From assembly GCA_041156125.1 (NCBI GenBank), contig JBEVTI010000001.1, positions 277,660 to 341,659 of the forward strand: a DNA stretch of 64,000 bases, in the 5' to 3' direction. The notes below the pieces were generated by a model that saw only the letters and a program-made list of their open reading frames with translations, had not been told where the DNA came from and did not search any database. Shown piece after piece: positions 17,102-26,285 of this stretch (position 1 is its first letter; each line of letters starts with the position of its first letter). Made by a program: the position numbers and the translations under genes. The stretch comes from Paraktedonobacter carboxidivorans (lineage in GTDB: Bacteria; Chloroflexota; Ktedonobacteria; Ktedonobacterales; Ktedonobacteraceae).

Positions 17102-17818
17102 ATGACGACATCACCAACCACTGGCACAATCGCGCTCGTTGGCTCAGGCGAGTTTCTGGCGCCTATTTTGCCGCTTGATCAGAAATTACTCGCGCATGTT
17201 CAGGGGCAGCCGCGTGTGGTGATTCTGCCGACTGCTTCAGCGCCGGACGGAGGTGGCGTGCCAGAGCGCTGGGCGAAGATGGGGCAGGAGCATTTTGGTT
17301 CGTTGGGGGCTGAGGTTGAGGCAGTGATGCTGCTGACGCGCGAGGATGCGCTGAAGCCTGAGCTAGTGGAGCGTATTGCGCGCGCGAATTTTGTGTATTT
17401 TTCTGGTGGAAAGCCGCGCTATCTGCTGGAGACCCTGCGGGGTACGCCGGCCTGGGAGGCGATTGCCGAGATTTATCATAGTGGTGGAGTGGTCGCGGGC
17501 TGCTCAGCCGGGGCAATGGCTATGGGAGCCAGGCTTGTCGATTTCCCCAAGCTCTGGCAGACCACAGCCGCGCTAGGCCTGGCACCGGGCCTACTGATTA
17601 TTCCGCATTTTGACGAGATCCCCAAAGTCATGCTCTCTTCGCTGAACCATAAGCAGGGGACGACCACAGTGGGCGTGGATGGTTCGACAGGGCTGATCGG
17701 TCACGCAGGCGTATGGACGGTCTATGGTACGGGCGGCGTGACAGTCTTTGAGCGCAAAGAGCGCGTTCGCTATACCGCCGGTCAGGAGATCAAGCTGCCG
17801 TTGCCACCACTCGTGTAG
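17102..17818 (+). CDS. Cyanophycinase-like protein, peptidase S51 family
   Basis: A 238-residue protein of the S51/cyanophycinase group (type 1 glutamine amidotransferase-like fold), which cleaves peptide or iso-peptide bonds with a nucleophilic Ser. The nucleophile elbow GCSAGAMAMG and the YFSGGKPRYLLE motif are present. RVVILPTASAPDGG is the usual first strand-loop. Cyanophycinases proper are about 270 residues, so this is a shorter relative and its substrate is unknown. ATG follows AAAGGATCATTAC. It lies 72 bases behind the TIR-PP2C gene and may be read with it. Confidence 0.8.
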   Translation: MTTSPTTGTIALVGSGEFLAPILPLDQKLLAHVQGQPRVVILPTASAPDGGGVPERWAKMGQEHFGSLGAEVEAVMLLTREDALKPELVERIARANFVYFSGGKPRYLLETLRGTPAWEAIAEIYHSGGVVAGCSAGAMAMGARLVDFPKLWQTTAALGLAPGLLIIPHFDEIPKVMLSSLNHKQGTTTVGVDGSTGLIGHAGVWTVYGTGGVTVFERKERVRYTAGQEIKLPLPPLV

Positions 17819-18036
17819 CCTCTGCCGGCTTGTCGTATGCAGCGGTCTGTGCTACGATTCTTGCGCGGCATTCTGCTATTGTTGTCCTCTGTCACACTCC
17901 GTTTAAGATGTGCGCCGCCTTTCTAAAGTGCAGAGCAGATGATCTGGGAGCATCTCTCCCGGACCCTGGCAGAGTATTGAGTGAGCTATTGCTACCCAGG
18001 TTGGGCTGGCAATTTTATAAGGAGAAAACTGGAGAA

Positions 18037-18489
18037 ATGGAGAACGAGGAACAGCGTTCGCGGGTGCCGGGACGCTATGGCATGGATGAGATAGGGGCGA
18101 ATCAATTAGAGGCATGGCCTAATCTTAACGCGGAGCGTGACTATATCACGCATTTTGAGATCCCGGAGTTTACCTGTCTCTGCCCACGTTCGGGCTTTCC
18201 TGATTTCGCGACGATTGTGATTGACTATGTGCCGGATCAGTATGTGGTTGAGATGAAAAGCCTGAAGCTCTATATCAACGCCTTCCGCAATCGCCAGATC
18301 AGCCACGAGGCATCCACGAATCTGATCCTGGACGAGCTGGTGGCCTTGCTCAAGCCGCGCTGGATGCGCGTAGTGGGAGATTTTACTGTGCGCGGTAATG
18401 TAAAGACGATTATCTTTGTCGAGCATAACGCGCCCGATTATCAGGGGCCGCGCAATAAGTACCGGCGTTATCTGCCGAGCCAGCTCTAG
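18037..18489 (+). CDS. queF: NADPH-dependent 7-cyano-7-deazaguanine reductase QueF
   Basis: QueF reduces preQ0 to preQ1 in the synthesis of queuosine for tRNA. The chosen ATG (18037, AAGGAG upstream) gives 150 residues, the length of the short YkvM-type QueF. FTCLCPRSGFPDFA holds the catalytic Cys, EMKSLKLYINAFRNR the substrate-binding QueF motif, and SHEASTNLI follows. An in-frame reading back to 17830 gives an unrelated N-terminus without a ribosome site and was not used. The leader was checked for a preQ1 riboswitch; none was recognised. Other queuosine genes are not in the window. Confidence 0.95.
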   Translation: MENEEQRSRVPGRYGMDEIGANQLEAWPNLNAERDYITHFEIPEFTCLCPRSGFPDFATIVIDYVPDQYVVEMKSLKLYINAFRNRQISHEASTNLILDELVALLKPRWMRVVGDFTVRGNVKTIIFVEHNAPDYQGPRNKYRRYLPSQL

Positions 18490-18673
18490 CCCTGTTTGCG
18501 CGAGGCTTGTAGCGGTTCTGGCCTGGATGTTGCGTACCACTATGAGCATTGTGTTCATGCTGGCGTGAGTCGCAGGCGAGCGGGTCGGCTTGCGCGAATG
18601 AGCATGTGGGGGATCGCTAGATAAGCCGGCTTTCCCTGCGTAACGAGTTGACTCCGCTCCATGCGGCGTGCGT

Positions 18674-19747
18674 CTATGCTGTGGACTCCTCATCCGCCAT
18701 CAGCAGACGATGGATCGTTTTGAGTGGTTCCCACACGCCGTCCTGGATATTTGCCAGCAGGACTACGTTGATATCGCGAGCGGGATAGTGGCGGAGTACC
18801 GCGCTTGTACCTGCGTTGATGCCCCCTTTTTCTACAAAGATAATCTGCCCATTTTCGTCAACGGCGAAGCGCACTCCATAGCCGTACATTTGCTTCCATT
18901 CTGGTGTGGTGTGGTGAAGTACTTGAGGAGTGAAAAAGGCCTGCATGAATGGAGCGGAGAGTAAAGCGCCGGCTTTCAATTGACGTAGAAACTGGTCCAG
19001 GTCGCCCGCGGTAACGTGTGCGCCACCGTCAGGTGAGCCAATGGGTGGGTACGCATAGATATTTTTCTTCCAGCCCACGATAGCCCCCTGTTCATCACGA
19101 AGCGGATCATAGCCCTCGGCGACCTCGTCATTGGCCAGGTCCATGCGAAAAAAGTCGGAGCGGAGCATGCCAGCCGGGGCGAAGATGTGCTGGCACACAT
19201 AGTTCCGATAGGTCAGGCCGCTGACCTTTTCGATAAGCAAGCCCAGCAACACATAGCCACAATTGCAGTAGCGACACCCCTGACCGGGCGGAAAGTTGGC
19301 TGGCTTGTAAGCGAATTGGGGGAGAAAGTCAATTGTCTCCTGTACCAGATAGTTGGACCTGGTCTGCCAGATAGCGGCATAGTTTTCCCCGCTCTCCTCA
19401 TCAGCATCATCGGCAATCCCTGACGTATGGGTCAACAGGTGGTAGACAGTTACCGTAGGCGCAATGGATGTATCCCGCAGATCAAGAAAATCGATAACAG
19501 GTGTCTCAAAGGCCAGGTGCCCCTGCTCGATTAGTTGTAAGATGGCGACGGCTGTAAAAAGCTTGGTGACTGAAGCGGTGTCAAAGCGCATAGATAGGGT
19601 GTTGGGAATCTTCCAGGCGCGGCTGGCATAGCCATAAGCGCCCGTAAACAGCTGGGAACTACCACGCGTGATTAAGGCAACCCCTGAGAAGGCATGATCT
19701 TGCGCGCGTTGCTGGAGATAAAGCGCGAATTTGTCTGAAAAGCTCAT
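18674..19747 (-). CDS. Serine hydrolase, class C beta-lactamase/esterase family
   Basis: A 357-residue protein of the beta-lactamase/transpeptidase-like family (Pfam PF00144), which includes esterases, D-aminopeptidases and AmpC. The nucleophile motif SxxK is SVTK in DTASVTKLFTAV; the second motif YxN is YCN in CRYCNCGYVLLG; VEKGGINAG near the end occupies the place of the KTG/HGG box. There is no signal peptide, so it is probably cytosolic and an esterase-type member, not a resistance enzyme. ATG 19747 follows GAGAGGGAACAG. It is monocistronic as far as can be seen. Confidence 0.85.
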   Translation of the reverse strand: MSFSDKFALYLQQRAQDHAFSGVALITRGSSQLFTGAYGYASRAWKIPNTLSMRFDTASVTKLFTAVAILQLIEQGHLAFETPVIDFLDLRDTSIAPTVTVYHLLTHTSGIADDADEESGENYAAIWQTRSNYLVQETIDFLPQFAYKPANFPPGQGCRYCNCGYVLLGLLIEKVSGLTYRNYVCQHIFAPAGMLRSDFFRMDLANDEVAEGYDPLRDEQGAIVGWKKNIYAYPPIGSPDGGAHVTAGDLDQFLRQLKAGALLSAPFMQAFFTPQVLHHTTPEWKQMYGYGVRFAVDENGQIIFVEKGGINAGTSAVLRHYPARDINVVLLANIQDGVWEPLKTIHRLLMADEESTA

Positions 19748-20054
19748 GGAAAGCTGTTCCCTCTCTTGCGTAAAGTACCATAGTTTTCTCGCTTTTACGC
19801 ATTGCTTAATGGTGCTCGATGGTTCTTTATTTCTAACTCTAGAATGATTGAAGAAGCGAGAGAACGAGAGGTAGTGTGCGGGCTACATTCTCGTCCCCTT
19901 ATATGTTCGTTGGCTAGCTACACATCAGTTTTGCTCAGGATGCTCAGGCCAGTTCGCATGGGCAAGCAGAAAAAGTTAGCCAGCTTGTTCTCATGAGTCG
20001 GCTGGCGAAGATGCGTCTCCAGGAAAGCATGCCAGGGTGCCTGGCTGATGCTGG
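19748..20054. other. Intergenic region with short stem-loops
   Basis: About 310 bases between the serine hydrolase and the broken SDR gene, both on the minus strand. A GCCAGC/GCTGGC stem (about 19979-20006) and a CCAGG/CCTGG stem nearby could terminate the SDR gene. No gene is seen. Confidence 0.4.
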
Positions 20055-20933
20055 CTAGTGCGTGTTAGCCTGCTTGTGCCATGTTTTAAGCAGGCGTTCT
20101 TCATCACTGGCAGTCAGACCAGCCTGCCATTCTCGATGTTCAGGCAGTGTGCGTTCCCAGTTGAGAGTGGCGGCGCATGTTTCGCTAAGCGGGTGGAAGG
20201 TGAGACCCGCGTGAAGGGCTCTGGTGATACTGATAGCGGCAAAGCCAGCGTTTTCCGGCGTTTCGGGTAGCCAAAGGGGGAGTTGACCCCAGGGCTGGAT
20301 CTTTTCCGCGAGCAGGAAGGCTTCGTCTACCCAGGTTAAGGTGAGATTGTGCGCGCCATTGCTCTGGCAGGCTGTCAGTACTTCGGCCATGGTAAGTGGT
20401 TGAGTGGGACCAGTGGCATTGTACGTGCCCATCTGACCAGCTTCAACCATGCGAATAGTCCACGCGGCCAGGTCGCGGACGTCGATGAGTTGCATAGTAT
20501 GTTCTGGTCGGCCCGGCACGAGGATCTCGCCACCGCGCGCGATACGCGCTACCCAGTAGGTAAAGCGGTCGCTGTAATCATAGGGACCGACAATCAGGCC
20601 CGGACGGATAGTCAGGGTGCGTCCGGGCAGTGCCTCTGCGGTAGCCTGTTCACACAGCGCCTTGAGTCCTCCGTATAGTTCGCCATAGATGCGCGCGACC
20701 ACGCCTCTGGCTGGTGGAGTAATACTCTGCGCCTCGCGCAACTGTTCTGGCGTCAATGTACTGACTGGCGCGCTTTCGTCCAGACCAGGCACACTGACAT
20801 CGGGATATACAGAGATGCTTGAGATAAATACATACTGTCCAACCGCATGCGCCAATTGCCGGGCCGCTGCGGAGACGTTAGCAGGAATATAGCCGCTTGT
20901 ATCGATAACCGCGTCCCATGTGCGTCCCTCTAG
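20055..20933 (-). pseudogene. 3' part of an SDR-type epimerase/reductase gene, split by a transposon
   Basis: Codes for the last 288 residues of an extended short-chain dehydrogenase (NAD-dependent epimerase/dehydratase): TWDAVIDTSGYIPAN, QYVFISSISVY, ARIYGELYGGLKALCE with the YxxxK catalytic pair, RPGLIVGPYDYSDR. The GxxGxxG nucleotide-binding start is missing; it lies 5.3 kb away at 26297-26473 on the same strand. Joining the two across one copy of the 9-base TCCCTCTAG duplication gives an unbroken frame LELLEGRTWDAVID and a protein of about 348 residues. An ATG inside the transposon end (20981) could in theory still express a 308-residue headless protein, but it could not bind NAD(P) normally. 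Confidence 0.88.
20925..20933. repeat. Left target-site duplication of the transposon
   Basis: TCCCTCTAG, repeated exactly at 26297-26305. Five bases (AGCGT) separate it from the left inverted repeat, which is not the case on the right; these may belong to the element end. Confidence 0.7.
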
Positions 20934-20998
20934 AGCGTCGGTCGAGAAATCGCAAGATTGTGTGAAAGCTGGAACTTGCATTCTTTACTACAAAAGTA

Positions 20999-21049
20999 GG
21001 AGGAAGCTGTGGTGGATCAGACTGAGTCCGATCCACCACAGCTTCCTCC
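20999..21049 (-). terminator. 20-bp perfect hairpin, terminator of the phosphotransferase gene
   Basis: Arms 20999-21018 and 21030-21049 are exactly complementary, loop of 11 bases. It lies 22 bases past the stop of the minus-strand phosphotransferase gene, inside the transposon end, where it would also shield cargo and target from each other's transcription. Confidence 0.7.
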
Positions 21050-21070
21050 GTTTTCCCAACGATAGATGGC

Positions 21071-23878
21071 CTAGCTGATCCTGCTCGGCTCCCATCCTCG
21101 GCTCCCAGTTTTGTTAAGGGAGAGGCTCTCATGCGTCCCATCGCTCTCACTCAGATCCAGATAGACGCGCCCACTCGCCCCATCAACTTCGATCATTTGC
21201 CCGTTTTTGATGCTACTGAGGGCACCTGGCACATTAATCACGGCTGGAACCCCATATTCGCGAGCGATGATGGCTCCGTGAGAGAGCAGACCGCCTGTTT
21301 CCAGCACGAGACCGCTGACGAGAGGGAAAATGGGTGTCCAGCCAGGATCGGTAGCCCGTGTGACGAGGATTTCTCCTGGTACAAGTGTTGCCGCCTCGTG
21401 GATGCTCTCAACCAGGCGCGCAGTACCGCGTATCCGGCCAGCGCTGGCGGGCAGCCCTTGCAGGTAGTCACCCGTGGGCTGGGGATCAGGCAGGGGCACA
21501 CCGCCGGGTCCGAGGGCTGCGGGCGCGCTGATCGTATGCCAGTAATCGAAGGCGGTTCGGCGCGCGGCGGTTGTCGTAAGCGGGTTGGTGCCGAGCGTGA
21601 GGGGATTCTCTGTGCTGATGATATCGTTAATCTCGTAGAGGGTCAGGAAGAAGATGTCATCGGGAGCGGCGAGCCAGCCCCGAGCAGTCCAGCGTCGCCC
21701 GAATTCGGTGAGCAAAAGACGCATGGGAAAGAAGAACTTCGCCACGTAAGAACGGTTATTGTCACGCAGACGTGTTTTGTCCTGAGCCTGCTTGAGCAGC
21801 CAGTTGAACAAGGGACGTCGCAAAGGGTTGATCTGCGCTTTGAGACGCTTTGTGGTTTCCTCGCGTTCGAGCTTTCGGCGCTGCTCGGTGGCCAGGGGGG
21901 GGGCGCTCTCGTCCATGCGCAGGTAACTCTTCAACATCTCGATGACCTGTGCGGGCTGCTCGGCCCAACTCGGATTGTGCAGTTCCGCGTCGTTGGGACA
22001 GCGATAGCCGTGACGCTGGAGAAAGGCCTCGAACTCGGCGAGGAAAGGCTGCGCCTCCGTTCGTACTCGCAACAGTTCTAGTGCTTCTTCAGCGGAATGT
22101 TCCTGCACAGATCCCGCGAGTCCCGCCTCACTCAAGGTCCGCGCCATCTGCCAGAGCATCGATCCTACCTCAGCGGTATAGACGCCAGAGAGTGCCTGCA
22201 CCAGCGCCGTGGCCTGACCTGCCTGGCCCGTCCATTTGTTCACATTGCGCTCTAGGAAGTAGAACGAGATCCCGGCGAGTACGGATGTCACAAGGATGGG
22301 TCGCAGTATGTCTTTGCCGTGCTCGATCCAAAGAGGTACGTAGTCCCAGAGTGCATGATCGTCGATTTGGGACAGATCCAGGCACTGAAATCCTTCAACC
22401 CAGGCATCGATCTGCGCGAAAAACTGCTCGGGACTTCTGCGCGGCTGTTTCTGTTTGGGTTGTTTGGGCGTCTCTGGTCGCTGTTTGGCTTGCTCTTTCG
22501 CCGTTTTGCGCGCTTCGCCAATCATCGAGGGGAGGCGACGAAGCCCGCGCAAGAAGTGAATGGTGTCGTCGGAGCTGCGTATGCCGCGCCCACTGCTGCC
22601 CCAGGTCATGTCGAGAAAGCTGGTCGGTATGCCCATCTCAAGCGCGCCATGGATGACCGCGCCCTCGTTCACATACATGCGCCCATAGAAGCGTTCGCCG
22701 GGCATTGGCAGAGGAGGTGCTCCGGGAGCGCGTTCTTCCTTTGAGGGCAGGTGCCCAAGCACAAAGAAGGTTGGCCAGAGGGTTGCACTCAGCGGAGTAA
22801 CCGGGTCGAGAAAGTTCTCGCCGAGATTTGTGCGCGTCCAGAGGTCGTATGGGTGAACTTCTGGTTTCTCGCGCTGCTCCCAGGCGTCGTCGCCGGGCAC
22901 AAGCAGTTCTTCCTGACGCACCGTGACCGTTTGCCTGTCCGACCGGGTGGTCACGGGTCGGGCTTGCAGGAGAAAGACCTGATCACCGGCAATGGCCCAT
23001 TCAATATCCTGTGGTGCAGCAAAGTGCTGCTCGATTTTCTTGCCAAGTTCAAACAACCGGGCAATCTGTGGCGATGAGAGCACGGGTTGTTGGCGCAATG
23101 CGAAAGGCACCGCCTGTGTCGCCACGCCGTCAGCCGTCGGAACGGTCATCACCAGCTTTTCAGCCACGTCAAGACATTTTACCTGCCCGCTCTGCTTGTC
23201 GAGGGTAATCGTATCGGGATTCACCTGTCCGCTGACAATTGCTTCACCCAGGCCCCAGGAGGCGTTGATGATCATTTCATCGCGCATGCCCGTGACGGGA
23301 TTGCAGGTGAAGAGGATACCTGAAGCGCTGGACTCGACCATCTGCTGCATAATCACGGCCATCTGCACCGTGTGATGGGCGATGTGCTGGTGCGTGCGAT
23401 ACATCAATGCCCGTGCGCTCCAAAGTGAGGCCCAGCAGCGTTTGAGCGCAGATACCACCTCCGCGGCACTGCTGAGACCCAGGAACGTGTCTTGCAGGCC
23501 CGCGAAGGATGCGCCGGGCAGATCCTCAGCCGTGGCCGAAGAGCGCACCGCAACGGTAGGTGCATCGAGTTGTTGATAGGCAGCGAGCACAGCCGCTTCA
23601 ACCTCGGCGGGGAGTACTCCTTGCTCGAAACGTTCTGCAAGAGCCTGCGCAGCTGTTTCGGCTGTGGCAGGGTCATCTGGACAAACGCTCTGTGCCAGCC
23701 GCTCGATTTCTGCTTGTAGATAGTTCGTTGTTACGAAGCACGCATAGGCTGAAGTCAGCACGAGGAAACCTGAGGGAACTGGCAGTCCCGCCGAGATCAG
23801 TTCGCCTAGATTGAGCGCTTTGCCTCCTATGGCCGCCCGGTCGTACTGCTGACTCTCATGCAATGAAGAAGTATACAT
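21071..23878 (-). CDS. PEP synthase-like phosphotransferase (rifampicin phosphotransferase type), transposon cargo
   Basis: A 935-residue enzyme of the PEP synthase/PPDK group. The N-terminal ATP-grasp domain (about 15-330) has IGGKALNLGEL, VRSSATAEDLPGASFAG and GILFTCNPVTG; a long middle region contains NLGENFLDPVTPLSATLW; the C-terminal swivelling phospho-His domain has TGGLLSHGAIIAREYGVPAV with His867. This three-part order is that of rifampicin phosphotransferase (about 870 residues), which moves ATP's beta-phosphate to the drug, and the PEP-binding barrel of true PEP synthase is absent. Start ATG 23878 follows GAGAAAGG; an earlier in-frame ATG adds 15 residues. A TetR gene precedes it by 71 bases. 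The substrate is inferred; other antibiotics or metabolites are possible. Confidence 0.8.
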   Translation of the reverse strand: MYTSSLHESQQYDRAAIGGKALNLGELISAGLPVPSGFLVLTSAYACFVTTNYLQAEIERLAQSVCPDDPATAETAAQALAERFEQGVLPAEVEAAVLAAYQQLDAPTVAVRSSATAEDLPGASFAGLQDTFLGLSSAAEVVSALKRCWASLWSARALMYRTHQHIAHHTVQMAVIMQQMVESSASGILFTCNPVTGMRDEMIINASWGLGEAIVSGQVNPDTITLDKQSGQVKCLDVAEKLVMTVPTADGVATQAVPFALRQQPVLSSPQIARLFELGKKIEQHFAAPQDIEWAIAGDQVFLLQARPVTTRSDRQTVTVRQEELLVPGDDAWEQREKPEVHPYDLWTRTNLGENFLDPVTPLSATLWPTFFVLGHLPSKEERAPGAPPLPMPGERFYGRMYVNEGAVIHGALEMGIPTSFLDMTWGSSGRGIRSSDDTIHFLRGLRRLPSMIGEARKTAKEQAKQRPETPKQPKQKQPRRSPEQFFAQIDAWVEGFQCLDLSQIDDHALWDYVPLWIEHGKDILRPILVTSVLAGISFYFLERNVNKWTGQAGQATALVQALSGVYTAEVGSMLWQMARTLSEAGLAGSVQEHSAEEALELLRVRTEAQPFLAEFEAFLQRHGYRCPNDAELHNPSWAEQPAQVIEMLKSYLRMDESAPPLATEQRRKLEREETTKRLKAQINPLRRPLFNWLLKQAQDKTRLRDNNRSYVAKFFFPMRLLLTEFGRRWTARGWLAAPDDIFFLTLYEINDIISTENPLTLGTNPLTTTAARRTAFDYWHTISAPAALGPGGVPLPDPQPTGDYLQGLPASAGRIRGTARLVESIHEAATLVPGEILVTRATDPGWTPIFPLVSGLVLETGGLLSHGAIIAREYGVPAVINVPGALSSIKNGQMIEVDGASGRVYLDLSESDGTHESLSLNKTGSRGWEPSRIS

Positions 23879-23949
23879 AAAAAATGCCTTTCTCAAGAGA
23901 GATGGTATTCGTTCGCACTCCATCCGCTTTGTTTACCAAAAGAGGGACA

Positions 23950-24588
23950 TCACTTGTCCTCGCTGTGCTTCAACTCGGATGATGCTTGCGGCGTTTCTTC
24001 GTGGAATGAACCTGCGCGTGTCAGCGCAAAGATCGCCCAACTGATCGTATTGGCGGCCTCGGTTCCTGCAAGTTTGAGATACTGATCGAACGCGCGAATC
24101 AGCGCCGACGACGTGAGCAGCAGGACCATGCGCACCAGGTAGACCCGTTCTTGCTCAGAAAACGAGGGAAGAACAGGAGTGAGAGCTGCCTCGATCATTT
24201 TGAGACGCACAGGGATCGACTCCTTGCGGATTTCCTGGGCCAGTTCGCTCACCGAGGCCATTTTCATCGCCTCGCTCATGCCTTCTGAGCGTATGTACAT
24301 TTCACGCACCATAGCGACCAGTTCCTGAGGATTTTGTGGTGGTTGCATCGCGGCCAGACCAGCTTTGCGCACGACATAGGTGCTCAGCCCCTCGACCAGC
24401 TCTTGCTTGGTGCGAAAGTAGCGATAGATGGTCGGCACCGATACGCCTGCCTCACGCGCGACCTCAGGAATGGACCAGGTCACTGCACCCTTGGCCATGG
24501 TGCGAATCAGTCCCTCCATGATCAGATCGCGCGTCCGTTCCATATGTTCTTGCCTCAGTCGGCTCGGAGATGTTTTTCGTTCGTTCAT
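23950..24588 (-). CDS. TetR-family regulator, transposon cargo
   Basis: About 212 residues. The N-terminal helix-turn-helix is typical (WSIPEVAREAGVSVPTIYRYFRTKQELVEGL, residues about 40-70); the C-terminal ligand domain is unlike named members. It is upstream of and co-directed with the phosphotransferase gene, so it probably controls it in response to a drug or metabolite. The start is uncertain: ATG 24588, an ATG four codons earlier at 24600, or ATG 24543 with GAGG upstream are all possible. A palindrome ATATGAATCATAT (24590-24602) sits on the presumed promoter shared with the divergent transposase, a likely self-operator. Confidence 0.85.
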   Translation of the reverse strand: MNERKTSPSRLRQEHMERTRDLIMEGLIRTMAKGAVTWSIPEVAREAGVSVPTIYRYFRTKQELVEGLSTYVVRKAGLAAMQPPQNPQELVAMVREMYIRSEGMSEAMKMASVSELAQEIRKESIPVRLKMIEAALTPVLPSFSEQERVYLVRMVLLLTSSALIRAFDQYLKLAGTEAANTISWAIFALTRAGSFHEETPQASSELKHSEDK

Positions 24589-24589
24589 A

Positions 24590-24621
24590 ATATGAATCAT
24601 ATCGTAAAGAGATGAGTCATG
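24590..24621. promoter_or_regulatory. Candidate TetR operators between regulator and transposase
   Basis: Two palindromes with the same TGA-N-TCA centre: ATATGAATCATAT (24590-24602) and ATGAGTCAT (24612-24620). They lie between the divergent regulator and transposase genes. Binding is inferred from position and symmetry. Confidence 0.45.
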
Positions 24622-24707
24622 TCAAGATCGCTCTGAAAATGGGCAAGGATCATGGAGAAGTCAGAGGAAAACGGAACAAGGAAATGAACGAAGCAAGGAG
24701 AAAGGTC

Positions 24708-26285
24708 ATGCAACCATCACTTTGGCAACCACCAGTTGAGCTCTCCAACCAAGAAGAGCAGGTGATGAAACGGATCAGGAAAGCGAAATTGTTTGTATTT
24801 TTACGTCAACATCGGCACAAATTGCTGAGTGAAGCGTTTCAGGAAGAATTAGCAAACCTGTATCGTAAAGCCGAGCGAGGGCGACCACCGGTAGCCCCGG
24901 CACAATTGGCTCTGGCAACGATCCTACAAGCCTACACCGGCGTATCAGACGATGAGGTAATCGAAGCCATGCTCATGGATCGCCGATGGCAGTTGGTGCT
25001 CGATTGCCTGGACACCGATCAAGCACCGTTCAGCAAAGGTACACTGGTGGCTTTTCGCCAGCGGTTCATTGAAGGGCAGATGGATCGACGAATGATCGAA
25101 CAAACCATCGAAATCGCCAACCAAAGCCAGGCGTTTGGCCCACGGGCCTTACGTGCCGCCTTGGATAGTAGCCCGTTGTGGGGAGCGGGACGAGTAGAAG
25201 ACACCTGTAATCTCATAGGGCACGCGCTCAAAAAGGTCATGCGCGTTGTGGCCGACCAGCAGGGACGGGATCTGGCCGAAGTGGCAAAAGAAGCTGGGGC
25301 AGAACTTGTCTGCGGCACCAGCCTCAAAGCGGCGCTGGATCGCGACTGGGATCAACAACTGCAGAAAGACGACGCCTTGGAACTGGTCTTGCAGGTGTTG
25401 TCTGCGGTGCAAACCTGGGTAGAAACCCTGGCAGATCAAGAGGAAAAAGCAGTTGCGCAGCAGGGCGTAAAGATTGCTGAACAGGTTCAGGAACAAGATG
25501 TGCAGATCAACGAGAAAGGCAAAGCCAGCTTGATCAAGGGGGTGGCCAAAGATCGACGCATTAGCATTGAAGATGAGCAAATGCGCCATGGACGCAAAAG
25601 CCGCAGTGTGCTGGTGGATGGGTACAAACGCCATGTGCTGCATGATCTGGATACAGGTCTCATCCGCGTGGTGGGAATCACGCCAGCCAATGTCCCGGAA
25701 GCCAGTGTCACACCAGCTATCAGCGAAGATCTGGAGCGGCAAGAGGTCTGTTTAAAGGAACTGCATATTGACCGGGCCTATTTAAGCAGCCATTTGGTGC
25801 GTGAGCGGAACGACGATCTGGAGGTGTACTGCAAAGCCTGGCCAGTGCGTGAGAGCAAACACTTTTCCAAGCAGACGTTTACCCTGGACTGGGAGCGGCA
25901 GGTCATCCGCTGTCCGGCTGAACAGGAGATGCCTTTTGTGCCTGGTGGTGTGGTCCACTTTCCCAAGGAGACCTGCGCGCAGTGTCCCTTGAAAATCCAA
26001 TATACAACGAGTATCAAAGGACGCAGTGTGAGTATTCATCCCGATGAAGCCTTGCTCATCGAGTTACGCCAACGCCAGCAGACATCACAAGGACGGGCCA
26101 AACTGCGCGAGCGGGTAGCCGTCGAACATACCCTTGCTCATGTGGGTCAGTGGCAAGGTCGTCGCGCTCGTTATCAGGGAGTGCGCAAAAATCTCTTCGA
26201 TCTGCGTCGGTGCGCTGTCGTCCACAATCTGCATGTCCTTGCCCGTTCTCAAGTGTTTCCAACGGAGTTTCAGGCCGCTGCCTGA
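24708..26285 (+). CDS. IS1182-family transposase
   Basis: A DDE transposase of the IS1182 group. ATG 24708 with AAGGAGAAAGGTC upstream gives 525 residues; an in-frame ATG at 24612 lacks a ribosome site. N-terminal DUF772-type domain (RGRPPVAPAQLALATILQ, DRRWQLVLD, FSKGTLVAFRQRF), then the catalytic fold: ALDSSPLWGAG with the first Asp, HIDRAYLSS with the second, and RVAVEHTLAHV with the Glu. The gene looks intact. Its stop codon lies in the right terminal inverted repeat. It reads divergently from the TetR-phosphotransferase cargo. Confidence 0.92.
   Translation: MQPSLWQPPVELSNQEEQVMKRIRKAKLFVFLRQHRHKLLSEAFQEELANLYRKAERGRPPVAPAQLALATILQAYTGVSDDEVIEAMLMDRRWQLVLDCLDTDQAPFSKGTLVAFRQRFIEGQMDRRMIEQTIEIANQSQAFGPRALRAALDSSPLWGAGRVEDTCNLIGHALKKVMRVVADQQGRDLAEVAKEAGAELVCGTSLKAALDRDWDQQLQKDDALELVLQVLSAVQTWVETLADQEEKAVAQQGVKIAEQVQEQDVQINEKGKASLIKGVAKDRRISIEDEQMRHGRKSRSVLVDGYKRHVLHDLDTGLIRVVGITPANVPEASVTPAISEDLERQEVCLKELHIDRAYLSSHLVRERNDDLEVYCKAWPVRESKHFSKQTFTLDWERQVIRCPAEQEMPFVPGGVVHFPKETCAQCPLKIQYTTSIKGRSVSIHPDEALLIELRQRQQTSQGRAKLRERVAVEHTLAHVGQWQGRRARYQGVRKNLFDLRRCAVVHNLHVLARSQVFPTEFQAAA

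Noticed and set aside
17830..18036. preQ1 riboswitch or N-terminal extension in front of queF
   Set aside because: No compact preQ1 aptamer was recognised, and the in-frame extension shows no QueF similarity and no ribosome site; ATG 18037 has AAGGAG.
18106..18693. 195-codon open frame opposite queF
   Set aside because: Antisense to QueF catalytic residues; no ribosome site.
21131..22656. Long plus-strand open frames opposite the phosphotransferase gene
   Set aside because: Antisense shadows of a well conserved 935-residue enzyme; composition reflects its codon bias.
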